A stretch of DNA of 64,000 bases. It comes from Akkermansia muciniphila. GTDB taxonomy: Bacteria; Verrucomicrobiota; Verrucomicrobiia; Limisphaerales; BJHT01. Under the pieces are notes generated by a model, which was given only the letters and a program-made list of their open reading frames with translations, was not told the origin of the DNA and did no database searches. The stretch covers positions 1 to 64,000 of the forward strand of contig CAMAUZ010000026.1 in assembly GCA_945861535.1 (NCBI GenBank), written 5' to 3'. Made by a program: the position numbers and the translations under genes. This document shows positions 9,675 to 16,313 of the stretch, one piece after another; positions within the stretch are counted from its first letter, which is position 1, and every line of letters begins with the position of its first letter.

Positions 9675-9872
9675 TCAAGGTCTCGGCTTTCGCCCCAGCC
9701 CCCAGATCAGCCAGATCGCCAGAGCCACGAGGAGGATGAGCCACCAGAAGACGCGCAGTTCGCGGGCGGCCATTTCGGCGAAGGCGACGCCGGCGGGAAA
9801 CAGGAAGAGCAGCACCAACCCCACGAGCAGCAGCGTGCCGGCGACCAGCGAGGCTCGGACCCGCGGATTCAT
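9675..9872 (-). CDS. small two-helix membrane protein
   Basis: A 65-residue protein with two hydrophobic segments (about residues 9-30 and 38-57) and a basic end (GLGRKPRP). It has no family I can name. The ATG at 9872 overlaps the stop of the upstream SPFH gene in an ATGA arrangement, so it is translationally coupled to that gene. It is probably a small membrane partner of the SPFH assembly; this role is inferred only from position. Confidence 0.6.
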   Translation of the reverse strand: MNPRVRASLVAGTLLLVGLVLLFLFPAGVAFAEMAARELRVFWWLILLVALAIWLIWGLGRKPRP

Positions 9873-10687
9873 GGCGTTGCGTGGGTGTCGGGCGGACTGA
9901 GCGGGAGCAGCAGGCTTGCGCCGCGCGAGGCGGCGTTGGCGGGGACGACCAGGGGCGAGCGGCCGTTCCACTTCTCGACGATTTGCAGGTTCAGGAAGGC
10001 GGGGTTGAGCTTGAGGGCTTCGCCGCGGACTTTGATGGCCTCGGCTTCGCCCTTGGCGCGGATGATGACGGTCTTGGCTTCGATCTCGGTTTGCTGCTGG
10101 GTGAAGCGCGCCTTCGCCCCTTCCTGTTCGGCGACCATCTTGGCCTCGATGGCGTGTTCCAGTTCGCCGGAGAGGTCGATGTTGCGGATCACAATGTCTT
10201 CGACGCGCAGGATTTCGCCGATCTTGTGGCGCGCGGCGGTGATGGCCTTCTGTTTGATTTCCTCGCGGTTCTTCACGATCTGCTCGGCGGTCTGGAGGGC
10301 GGTGACTTCCTTCAAGGCTTCCTGCACGCGCGGGGCGATCAAGCTGTCGAAGGCGTCGCCGGCGTATTCCTTGTAAATCTGCACGACGGATTTCTCGGGG
10401 ATGCGGAAGAGGACGCGGACATCGATCTTTACCTGCTGCAAATCGGAGGAGAAGCAGTCGGCTTTGAGCGCCAGGGTGCGTTGTTTCACGTTCAAGGTCA
10501 CGATGTGCGTGATGAATGGGGCCTTGAACCCAAAGCCTTCGGGCAAGAAGACGTCGCCGGCCTTGCCAAGGGTGACCTTGATTCCGCGGGTGCCGGGGTC
10601 CACGACGTAGGTGGCCGCGGACAGCACGACGACGGCGACAAACAGGACGATCGCGATCTGGAGCAGCGGACGCAGCGCGGGATTCAT
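9869..10687 (-). CDS. SPFH/prohibitin family protein (second copy)
   Basis: A 272-residue SPFH (Band 7) protein with an N-terminal membrane anchor (residues about 7-28), then the SPFH domain. The region CFSSDLQQVKIDVRVLFRIP leads into APRVQEALKEVTALQTAEQI. A charged alpha-helical stretch (EHAIEAKMVAEQEGAKARF) is typical of prohibitins that form membrane-bound rings and scaffold proteases. It is clearly paralogous to the gene immediately upstream, from which it is separated by four bases. The ATG at 10687 is chosen because it immediately precedes the anchor; a longer frame to 10816 overlaps the upstream gene. Confidence 0.85.
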   Translation of the reverse strand: MNPALRPLLQIAIVLFVAVVVLSAATYVVDPGTRGIKVTLGKAGDVFLPEGFGFKAPFITHIVTLNVKQRTLALKADCFSSDLQQVKIDVRVLFRIPEKSVVQIYKEYAGDAFDSLIAPRVQEALKEVTALQTAEQIVKNREEIKQKAITAARHKIGEILRVEDIVIRNIDLSGELEHAIEAKMVAEQEGAKARFTQQQTEIEAKTVIIRAKGEAEAIKVRGEALKLNPAFLNLQIVEKWNGRSPLVVPANAASRGASLLLPLSPPDTHATP

Positions 10688-10691
10688 GGCG

Positions 10692-11570
10692 TCAGGGGCG
10701 GGCGGGTTTGGGCGGCCGCTGAACGGCGGACGGGGTTTGCGGGGTTGAGCTTCCATGGGGTTTTTGGAGACGCAGGCGTTCGAGATCGGTGAGGGGAAAG
10801 ACGAGACCCTCGCCACCGCCGCCGATGACGAGGGGCACCAAGCCGTCCCATTTCTCCACCACTTGCAGGTCGAGATAGGCGGGGTTTTCGCGCAAGGCCA
10901 GCCCGCGGATGCGGATGGATTCAGCCTCGCCGCCGGCCTTGATCACGGCGGTGTCGGCCTCGATCTGCGCGCGCTGTTGGACAAACTTCGAGCGCTGTGC
11001 CTCCTGTTCCTGAATCATCTTCGCCTCGATGGCGCGCTCGAGTTCGCGCGTGAGCGTGATGTTCTGGATGACGATGTCTTCGATTTCGAGGATCGATCCG
11101 ACTTTCTTGCGGACGAGTTCCAGCGACCGGGATTTGAGCAGTTCGCGACCCTTCACGATTTGCTCGGCGCTCTGGGACGCCGTGACTTCCTTCAACGCCT
11201 CCTGCACGCGCGGGTCGATGAGGCTCTCGAACGGCTCGCCGTGATAATCCTGAAACAGCTTCACGACCGCGGCCTCCGGGATTCGGAACAGCACCCGCAG
11301 CTCGATGTTCACCTGCTGGAGATCCGAGGAGAAACACTCGGCCTTGCCCTGCGCCGTCTGCTGCCGGATCGACACCGGATGCACGGTGGTGATGAACGGC
11401 GCGCGGAAGCCGAAGCCATCGCGCTTCGGTTGCGGCGAGACTCGGCCCATCGTCACCTCCACGCCGCGAAAGCCGGGCTGCACGATGTAGGTGCCCGCCG
11501 AGCCGACGATCAGCACGACAAAAATGAGAATCGCGACACCGATCAACCGGGCTAAGTTTTGCGGGCTCAT
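10692..11570 (-). CDS. SPFH/prohibitin family protein (first copy)
   Basis: A 292-residue SPFH-domain protein with a membrane anchor at about residues 8-28, then GTYIVQPGFRGVEVTMGRV, and the core CFSSDLQQVNIELRVLFRIP. A helical region, ERAIEAKMIQEQEAQRSKF, follows. The C-terminus has a proline-rich tail (QTPSAVQRPPKPARP) absent from its paralogue. It heads a three-gene unit with the second SPFH gene and a small membrane protein. Such paired SPFH proteins often form hetero-oligomeric membrane cages, as HflK/HflC do. That these two co-assemble is an inference. Confidence 0.87.
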   Translation of the reverse strand: MSPQNLARLIGVAILIFVVLIVGSAGTYIVQPGFRGVEVTMGRVSPQPKRDGFGFRAPFITTVHPVSIRQQTAQGKAECFSSDLQQVNIELRVLFRIPEAAVVKLFQDYHGEPFESLIDPRVQEALKEVTASQSAEQIVKGRELLKSRSLELVRKKVGSILEIEDIVIQNITLTRELERAIEAKMIQEQEAQRSKFVQQRAQIEADTAVIKAGGEAESIRIRGLALRENPAYLDLQVVEKWDGLVPLVIGGGGEGLVFPLTDLERLRLQKPHGSSTPQTPSAVQRPPKPARP

Positions 11571-11990
11571 GGGAAAAAGACGATGGGCGGAGCGTCAGGC
11601 ATTCCATCGCCAGCGACAAGGAAAACCGGGCGCGAGGGAAGGGCGAATGGCGAATGGAGAGTTACCCGTGAGAATGGGTTTTCAACCACGGATGGGCGCG
11701 ACGAAGAAAGCGGCGGACTGCAGCGGGTGTGGTGCCGATGGGTGCTCGGTCAGCATGTCTCGAGACTGCGGCGGGCAGGGTGCGTCTGTCCGCAACGGGC
11801 GGCGAAAAGAAGCTCCAAGCATAAAGCTCAAAGCTCAAGGGAAGCGCCAAGGTGGAAAGACCCAATCGGTGAGCGTGATGATCGGGAGCTTGGAACTTGA
11901 ACCTTCCCTTGAGCTTTATGCTTTGAGCTTTGAGCTTCCCCCCCCAATCCCTCGCGACCCCACGAACATCAGAAGCTGAGGGCGGACGCG
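11571..11990. repeat. intergenic region with heptamer-type inverted repeats
   Basis: No gene is visible in this 420-base gap. It contains an imperfect inverted repeat: 11809-11844 and 11903-11940 both carry aagcataaagctcaa plus runs of the AAAGCTC heptamer. The same kind of AAAGTTC/AAAGCTC run recurs near 34192-34215 and 48141-48180. There is also a short copy of the ttcaaccacggatgg motif near 11680. Confidence 0.6.
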
Positions 11991-13598
11991 TCACGGTTCG
12001 CGGGCGTCGAAGGTGTCGGCTTCGGGCTTGCGGTCGCGGGCGAGGTTGAACTGGATTTGGTTGAAGGCGGCGGTGGTGAAGGTGGCGTCGCCGAAGGCGG
12101 CGTGGCGGCCGCGGACTTGTTTTTGATCCCAGCCGGCGAGGGCGACGGTGAGGCTGCCGCGGTCGGCGAAGAAAAGGCGGACGTCGTTGGCGGCGGGGGC
12201 GTTGGTCGTGGCGGTGGCGGCGGGCGCGGTGAGTTCGACGAACTGCACGCGGGCGAGGGGAATTTCCATGCTGGCGAAACCGGTCGAGAAGGACGCCTTG
12301 CCGTCGCGGATGCCGGCGAGCTTGCCGTTGACTTTGTCGCGGTTGATGAGCTCGAGCATGTCTTCGGTGGGGCGGTTGGTGGTGGAGCCGGAGGATTCGT
12401 TTTTGCCGTCCCATTCGCTCACACGGATTTTGCTGATCTTGGTGTTGAACTGTCCCTGCTGGAAGAAGACGAGGCCGGTGCCTTTGCCGGAAAATTCCGC
12501 GGCGTCTTTCCATGTCTGCACGGTCTCGCCATCGACGGCGAGGGTGAAGGTGCGCGCGGCCTTGTCCACATGCAGCGTGAGATGCGCTTTGTTGCGCGTG
12601 TTCATGCCGAGGACCTGCACGGAGCCGAGCTGGGCCTGGTTGCCGTCGCGGGCGAGGCGGGTGAGCGAAAAATTATATTGGTTGAAGAGGAACTGGTAGC
12701 CGTCACCGCCCCACGGCTGGAGGCTTTCGGAATAGACGGTCATCATCAACTGGAGCGTGCCCTGCCATTGCAGATCGAAATCCAGGCGCAACGAGGCGGG
12801 CAGATTCAGGTCGCGGCTGATGGCCGAGGGACCGCTGCTGACGAAGGCGCCGTTTTTGAACTGAAAGCCGCCGGTGCCGCGCCCGAAGTTGAAGGCCGAG
12901 GGCCGCCAGCCATCGAGGCCGGTGGGGCCTTCATAGACGACGCGGTTGCTGCCGAGCGGGCGGAGGCTGCGGACGGCGGGGCGCTGGAGGGTGAGCTGTC
13001 CGCCGAACCAGGTGTCGAGCACGAGCTTGTCGGCGTCGAGCGCGAGGAGGCGGCCGATGAGTTCGTCGCCGTTGTGAAGGCGGACGAGGAACTGGTTGGT
13101 GGTGTCCTTCGGGGCGGCGGCGGGATGGGTGAGGGTGAGTTTGTGGAGGTTGGCCGCGGAGAAATCGAGCGCGCCGCCGAGGTCGGCATTTTGCCACGAA
13201 ACGCGCGGGTCGCCGGTGACACGGACGAGCTGGCCTTGGAGGAGATCGCCGTTGAAGAAGCTGAGGACGCCGGGGATGGGGAGGGGATTGGTTTGGGCGA
13301 GGGAGGGAAATGTGAAAAGGCAGACGAGCACGAGACTCGTAGCCGCCGACGTGAGGAGGCGGACGAACCTGCTGGCGCGGTCGGGGCGAGTGTCGCGCGT
13401 ACCGCAGGCGTCCCCGCCTGCGAGTTCTGGCGGCGTCTCGCCGCCAGTATCAACTCGGGGCGAGACGCCCCGCGAACTCGCAGGCGAGGACGCCGGCGGA
13501 ACCTGGTGGCAGAGAGAGGGACGGCGGCTTTCGCGCGACGGACGATCCGCCTCCTCACGTCGGCGGCTACGGGGGAGGTGCTGCGAAATTGTTTTCAT
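11991..13598 (-). CDS. secreted LamG/DUF1080-like protein
   Basis: A 535-residue secreted protein of unknown specific function. The central part (GPTGLDGWRPSAFNFGRG to FFQQGQFNTKISKIRVSEW) reads as a concanavalin-like/LamG or DUF1080-type beta-sandwich. It is flanked by small beta-rich modules of the form GDLLQGQLVRV and DKVNGKLAGIRDGKASF. The hydrophobic core of the signal peptide (TSLVLVCLFTFPSLAQ) is about 85 residues from the ATG at 13598. The intervening segment is made by a 232-bp inverted-repeat element (13339-13570). So either the element extended the leader, or translation starts within or after it. The gene was probably coupled originally by ATGA to the upstream prenyltransferase-fold gene; a 185-bp tandem duplication now separates them. 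Confidence 0.75.
   Translation of the reverse strand: MKTISQHLPRSRRREEADRPSRESRRPSLCHQVPPASSPASSRGVSPRVDTGGETPPELAGGDACGTRDTRPDRASRFVRLLTSAATSLVLVCLFTFPSLAQTNPLPIPGVLSFFNGDLLQGQLVRVTGDPRVSWQNADLGGALDFSAANLHKLTLTHPAAAPKDTTNQFLVRLHNGDELIGRLLALDADKLVLDTWFGGQLTLQRPAVRSLRPLGSNRVVYEGPTGLDGWRPSAFNFGRGTGGFQFKNGAFVSSGPSAISRDLNLPASLRLDFDLQWQGTLQLMMTVYSESLQPWGGDGYQFLFNQYNFSLTRLARDGNQAQLGSVQVLGMNTRNKAHLTLHVDKAARTFTLAVDGETVQTWKDAAEFSGKGTGLVFFQQGQFNTKISKIRVSEWDGKNESSGSTTNRPTEDMLELINRDKVNGKLAGIRDGKASFSTGFASMEIPLARVQFVELTAPAATATTNAPAANDVRLFFADRGSLTVALAGWDQKQVRGRHAAFGDATFTTAAFNQIQFNLARDRKPEADTFDAREP
13339..13570. mobile_element. 232-bp element with perfect 25-bp terminal inverted repeats
   Basis: Positions 13339-13363 and 13546-13570 are exact reverse complements over 25 bases. 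The interior carries the module seen elsewhere in the window (cgaactcgcaggc ... gcggcgtctcgccgcc). It has no transposase, so it would be non-autonomous (MITE-like). It lies in frame inside the 5' part of a secreted-protein gene. Confidence 0.75.
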
Positions 13599-13935
13599 CG
13601 TTCGTAGATGGGGAGGAAGCGGAAGTTGAGGGCGAGGGAGAGGAGCGAGGCGGTGGTGGAGAAGGTGGTGCCGAAGTTGCCGGTCCATGCGCCTTCCCCG
13701 GTCTGGGAAGTGGTGAGGGTCTTGATGTTGGCGGCGTTCCAGGCGCGCCAGCTACGGGGGAGGTGCTGCGAAATTGTTTTCATCGTTCGTAGATGGGGAG
13801 GAAGCGGAAGTTGAGGGCGAGGGAGAGGAGCGAGGCGGTGGTGGAGAAGGTGGTGCCGAAGTTGCCGGTCCATGCGCCTTCCCCGGTCTGGGACGTGGTG
13901 AGGGTCTTGATATTGGCGGCGTTCCACGCGCGCCA
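13566..13935. repeat. 185-bp tandem duplication, two copies
   Basis: Copy 1 is 13566-13750 and copy 2 is 13751-13935, both beginning gctacgggggaggtgctg and ending gcgcgcca, with about three differences. Each copy spans the 3' end of the upstream gene, the ATGA overlap, and the first codons of the downstream gene. The left breakpoint coincides with the last five bases of the 232-bp inverted-repeat element. Confidence 0.9.
13595..13783 (-). CDS. chimeric 62-residue ORF made by tandem duplication
   Basis: This frame starts MKTISQHLPRS, identical to the start of the following secreted-protein gene. It then switches to WRAWNAANIKTLTTSQ and runs to FLPIYER, which is the C-terminus of the preceding prenyltransferase-fold protein. 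It therefore arose at the junction of the 185-bp duplication. Its ATG overlaps the upstream stop at 13780-13783, and its own TGA overlaps the downstream ATG at 13595-13598, so ribosomes could pass through all three frames. Whether the peptide is made or does anything is unknown; the frame may survive only because it keeps the coupling. Confidence 0.45.
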   Translation of the reverse strand: MKTISQHLPRSWRAWNAANIKTLTTSQTGEGAWTGNFGTTFSTTASLLSLALNFRFLPIYER

Positions 13936-14877
13936 GACTTTGGGCGAGGTGTGGAAGTTGGCCTGCGCGGCGTAGTACAAATAGTAGTGGTAGTAGGTCT
14001 GGTCCGGCGGTGCGGCGGCGAGGAAGGCGGTGCCGGCGAGGAAGGCATTGGCGGTTTTTTGTTTCGCGAGCGCGAAGGCGAGGACGGCGATGGCGGTGCG
14101 CGGGGCGTTGGGTCCGCCGGGGCCGGTGTAGCCGAAGCCGCCGTCGCCGGACTGGCAGTCGGTGAAAAATTTCAGCGCCTTGCGGATGGCCTCATCGGGG
14201 ATGGCGAGGCCGGCGTTGCGGGCGGCGAGGAGCGCGACAACTTGCGCGCCGGAGACGGTGGTGTCGGCGTCGGCGGACTCTGGGGAATAGCGCCAGCCGC
14301 CGAAGGGGTTTTGCGCCTGCGAGGTGAGGATGAGGGCGACGGCTTTTTGGAGGGCGGGACCGAGGCGCGTGTCGGTGACGGCACCGTAGGATTCCGCGAG
14401 GGCGAGGGTGGCGAAGCCGTGGTTGTACATCGAGTTGCCGATGTAGCCGTTGCCGGGGTTCATGGCCTTGAGAATGAAGTCGAGGCCGCGGCGGATGGGT
14501 TGGGCGTAGGGGCCGCTGTTGGGGTCGTCGCCGTGCGCCAACATGCTGACAATGGCGAGGCCGACGACACCGGGTTGGGAGCCATACACGTCGGGCCACT
14601 GGCCGGTGGCGGTCTGAGTTTTGACCAGGTATTCGAGACCCTTGCGATACATGCGCTCGACGGCGGGCGGGATCGAGTCTTGTTCTTCCTCGAAGATTTC
14701 CTGGGCGGGGAGGGGGAGCGTGGCGAGGACGAGGAGAAGGAAGATGGGGACTATTGACCACAGAGACGCGATGAACACAGAAGGGGGAAAGTTGATTTTC
14801 ACAAGGTGTTTGTCAGAGGAATTGGGTAGCAAACCCGTTAGAATCCCGGAAAGAGCGATGCAACCCATTGTTAGCAT
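13780..14877 (-). CDS. prenyltransferase/squalene-oxidase repeat protein
   Basis: A protein with alpha/alpha-toroid repeats of the prenyltransferase/squalene cyclase type: GLEYLVKTQTATGQWPD, GLDFILKAMNPGNGYIG, ALKFFTDCQSGDGGFGYTG and IKTLTTSQTGEGAW are successive QW-like helices. A secretion signal (FLLLVLATLPLPAQ) precedes the mature part. In Planctomycetota and Verrucomicrobiota such proteins often sit near MoxR/DUF58/DUF4175 genes and act in the periplasm; a true cyclase active site is not evident. The start is uncertain. The ATG at 14877 lies inside a hairpin of the cassette boundary, and GTG codons at 14802 or 14778 would start closer to the signal. The leader region at 14758-14783 is a copy of the dispersed accacagaga-type repeat. 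Confidence 0.75.
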   Translation of the reverse strand: MLTMGCIALSGILTGLLPNSSDKHLVKINFPPSVFIASLWSIVPIFLLLVLATLPLPAQEIFEEEQDSIPPAVERMYRKGLEYLVKTQTATGQWPDVYGSQPGVVGLAIVSMLAHGDDPNSGPYAQPIRRGLDFILKAMNPGNGYIGNSMYNHGFATLALAESYGAVTDTRLGPALQKAVALILTSQAQNPFGGWRYSPESADADTTVSGAQVVALLAARNAGLAIPDEAIRKALKFFTDCQSGDGGFGYTGPGGPNAPRTAIAVLAFALAKQKTANAFLAGTAFLAAAPPDQTYYHYYLYYAAQANFHTSPKVWRAWNAANIKTLTTSQTGEGAWTGNFGTTFSTTASLLSLALNFRFLPIYER

Positions 14878-14913
14878 CGGGGCTGCGCCCGATGCTAACT
14901 TTAGTTGTTAGGC
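14858..14913 (-). other. attC-like site, degenerate (cassette 2)
   Basis: Read on the minus strand directly after the OGG-fold gene, the core R'' GCCTAAC is at 14913-14907. A perfect 12-bp stem with a 6-base loop follows (14870-14881 with 14888-14899), then GTTGCAT at 14864-14858 in the position of R'. R' departs from the GTTRRRY consensus at one base. The 56-bp length is at the short end of known attC sites. I read it as a short or decayed attC; a simple hairpin is the alternative. Confidence 0.45.
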
Positions 14914-14919
14914 GCTTAG

Positions 14920-15621
14920 TTAGCCATGCGTGAAGAGGTAGAATTCGAGTTGCTCTGCGCTGCAATTGAGTGCGGATGCCCAGCAGTGCATAAGAATCAA
15001 ATACTGGAGGTAACCACTACTAGTCCAGGATACTGACGAAGTGGTAGTTGCGTTATTATGCGTGAGATACCGCCAAAAGTCCGAAGGAAAGTCACTGCGC
15101 CGGAGACCAGAAGCAACACGGCTGTCGAATATGAGGGCTTTGGTTGGATAGTTGCTACGGGCTGAACAGAAATAGAGATACTTCGAGGCGAATGACGGTC
15201 CGAGTTCGGGAATTTCGGCGGCTTGGAACATGTCGTAAGCTGCGCCATACATCCCGAATGCGATTGCACGCGTGACGGCGCAAAGCGTCGGCTGGAGGTT
15301 CGGCGCACGGAGCATCGCAGCCACACGAAATGGCCCGTATCCCGTGCGGCCAAAACCCCAGACCATAGCCGCAATGAAAAGGCGTCGCAGGAAAGGAAAG
15401 GCATCATCGCAGGGAACAAGACGATAAGGATCAAGCTGCGGAGCGATGTCGAGAACACGACCGCGCGAAATGCCCGAGTTGCTATCGCCGAGAATATCAT
15501 CGAAATCGACATCCGGGCACTTGCGATTCCATGCATCACGGTTAATCGGCACGACTTGGTCATGGGGACGCAGCTCTCGAATTGCGTCGGCGTTTTCGAT
15601 TAGAATGTTTGGGACAAACAT
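14920..15621 (-). CDS. OGG-fold 8-oxoguanine DNA glycosylase-like protein (integron cassette)
   Basis: A 233-residue cytosolic protein that I match to the bacterial 8-oxoguanine DNA glycosylase OGG-fold family. The diagnostic parts are AAMVWGFGRTGYGPFRV, the helix-hairpin-helix-like IPELGPSFASKYLYF with candidate catalytic Lys147, and ALIFDSRVASGL with candidate Asp166. It would excise oxidised guanine or act on nucleic acid in a related way; the reaction is an inference. Base composition is visibly lower in GC than the flanks, consistent with transfer. It lies between an attC site (upstream on the minus strand) and a degenerate attC, so it is a gene cassette. The ATG at 15621 is chosen because the longer frame to 15708 reads through the attC. 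Confidence 0.65.
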   Translation of the reverse strand: MFVPNILIENADAIRELRPHDQVVPINRDAWNRKCPDVDFDDILGDSNSGISRGRVLDIAPQLDPYRLVPCDDAFPFLRRLFIAAMVWGFGRTGYGPFRVAAMLRAPNLQPTLCAVTRAIAFGMYGAAYDMFQAAEIPELGPSFASKYLYFCSARSNYPTKALIFDSRVASGLRRSDFPSDFWRYLTHNNATTTSSVSWTSSGYLQYLILMHCWASALNCSAEQLEFYLFTHG

Positions 15622-15638
15622 AGCCGATCGGTAGAAGC

Positions 15639-15737
15639 GCCTAACGAAAAAAACTGAGCCACCGCCGACCTGCGACGTGAACCGCGATAGCGGAACAGAC
15701 AGCGCCAACGGCGGTTGGCTCGGGCGATTTGTTAGGC
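15639..15737 (-). other. attC recombination site (cassette 1)
   Basis: On the minus strand this starts with R'' GCCTAAC (15737-15731) and ends with R' GTTAGGC (15645-15639). These are perfect 7-base reverse complements matching the RYYYAAC/GTTRRRY consensus. Inside, L'' CCGAGCCAACCGCCG pairs with L' CGGCGGTGGCTC apart from one unpaired base, the extrahelical base expected in attC. The 99-base length is normal. This is strong evidence for an integron-type cassette boundary. Confidence 0.85.
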
Positions 15738-15747
15738 GTCGCGGCTC

Positions 15748-16179
15748 TCATGCGAGGATGTAGTTGCTGCATTCAAGGCAACGGTTTATGTAGTGCTGCT
15801 CCCAACTCACAGGAAACGAATGAATAAAGGTGAGGTCGTGATGCAAGACAACCTTAATGGCATCATCTGCGCAGTAATATTTCGAGCCGCTAAAACTCAT
15901 GCCGACATGCCTCCCAGCATACCAGACAAGGTTGGTGCGCCCGGAATCATCTATCTGGGCGCATCCTGAAAGCGATGCAGATACTGTGTAGTCGAGATAG
16001 CTGCTGTAATCTGGACGATTGAAAATAGACAGCAGATTATTATAGCCACCAGTTGGCGCTGTGTGTTTGACAAACTTGCCGAATTGGTAGAGCGAACCTG
16101 TGAGATTGATGGTGGTGGTGTCGAATGGAACAATGACGCGTAGTTTTAGCGCACAATCGTGACAGTAATGCTTGCTCAT
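15748..16179 (-). CDS. cassette-encoded CxxC protein of unknown function
   Basis: A 143-residue protein with no family that I recognise. It has paired cysteines near both ends, Cys6/Cys9 (YCHDC) and Cys134/Cys137 (RCLECSN), which could form one four-cysteine zinc site. The middle is rich in Ser, Thr and Tyr with beta-like alternation. It has no signal peptide or membrane segment. The gene is AT-richer than its surroundings, begins about 20 bases after the recombination core at 16198-16204, and ends 11 bases before the attC core. That tight packing is typical of an integron cassette. No good ribosome-binding site is visible, which is also common in cassettes. Confidence 0.7.
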   Translation of the reverse strand: MSKHYCHDCALKLRVIVPFDTTTINLTGSLYQFGKFVKHTAPTGGYNNLLSIFNRPDYSSYLDYTVSASLSGCAQIDDSGRTNLVWYAGRHVGMSFSGSKYYCADDAIKVVLHHDLTFIHSFPVSWEQHYINRCLECSNYILA

Positions 16180-16197
16180 AGATAAAAGTGTAGCGAC

Positions 16198-16204
16198 GCC
16201 TAAC
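16198..16204 (-). other. cassette 1 upstream recombination core
   Basis: The minus strand reads GTTAGGC, the R' core expected at the upstream junction of a cassette. No complete attC or recognisable attI lies beside it in 16205-16313, and no integrase gene is in the window. The cassette pair could have entered at a secondary GTT site, or the integrase side of the array may be lost. Confidence 0.55.
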
Positions 16205-16313
16205 TAGTAATATACGAACCAGTGGTTGCAGGTTAATCCCCGGCAGTGGCAGGGAATCTTCGCGGCGGTGCCGGGGATGGGGCGCGGGATCATGCGTCGG
16301 CGGCGATGACGGG

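Noticed and set aside
13601-13790. Plus-strand frames across the 185-bp duplication
   Set aside because: They are shadows of the duplicated minus-strand gene end.
14870-14899. Intrinsic terminator of the cassette genes
   Set aside because: The 12-bp stem has no T-run on either side, and its context (GCCTAAC) fits a recombination site better.
16205-16313. attI site or integron integrase next to the cassettes
   Set aside because: No second core at a suitable distance and no tyrosine recombinase frame nearby or elsewhere in the window.
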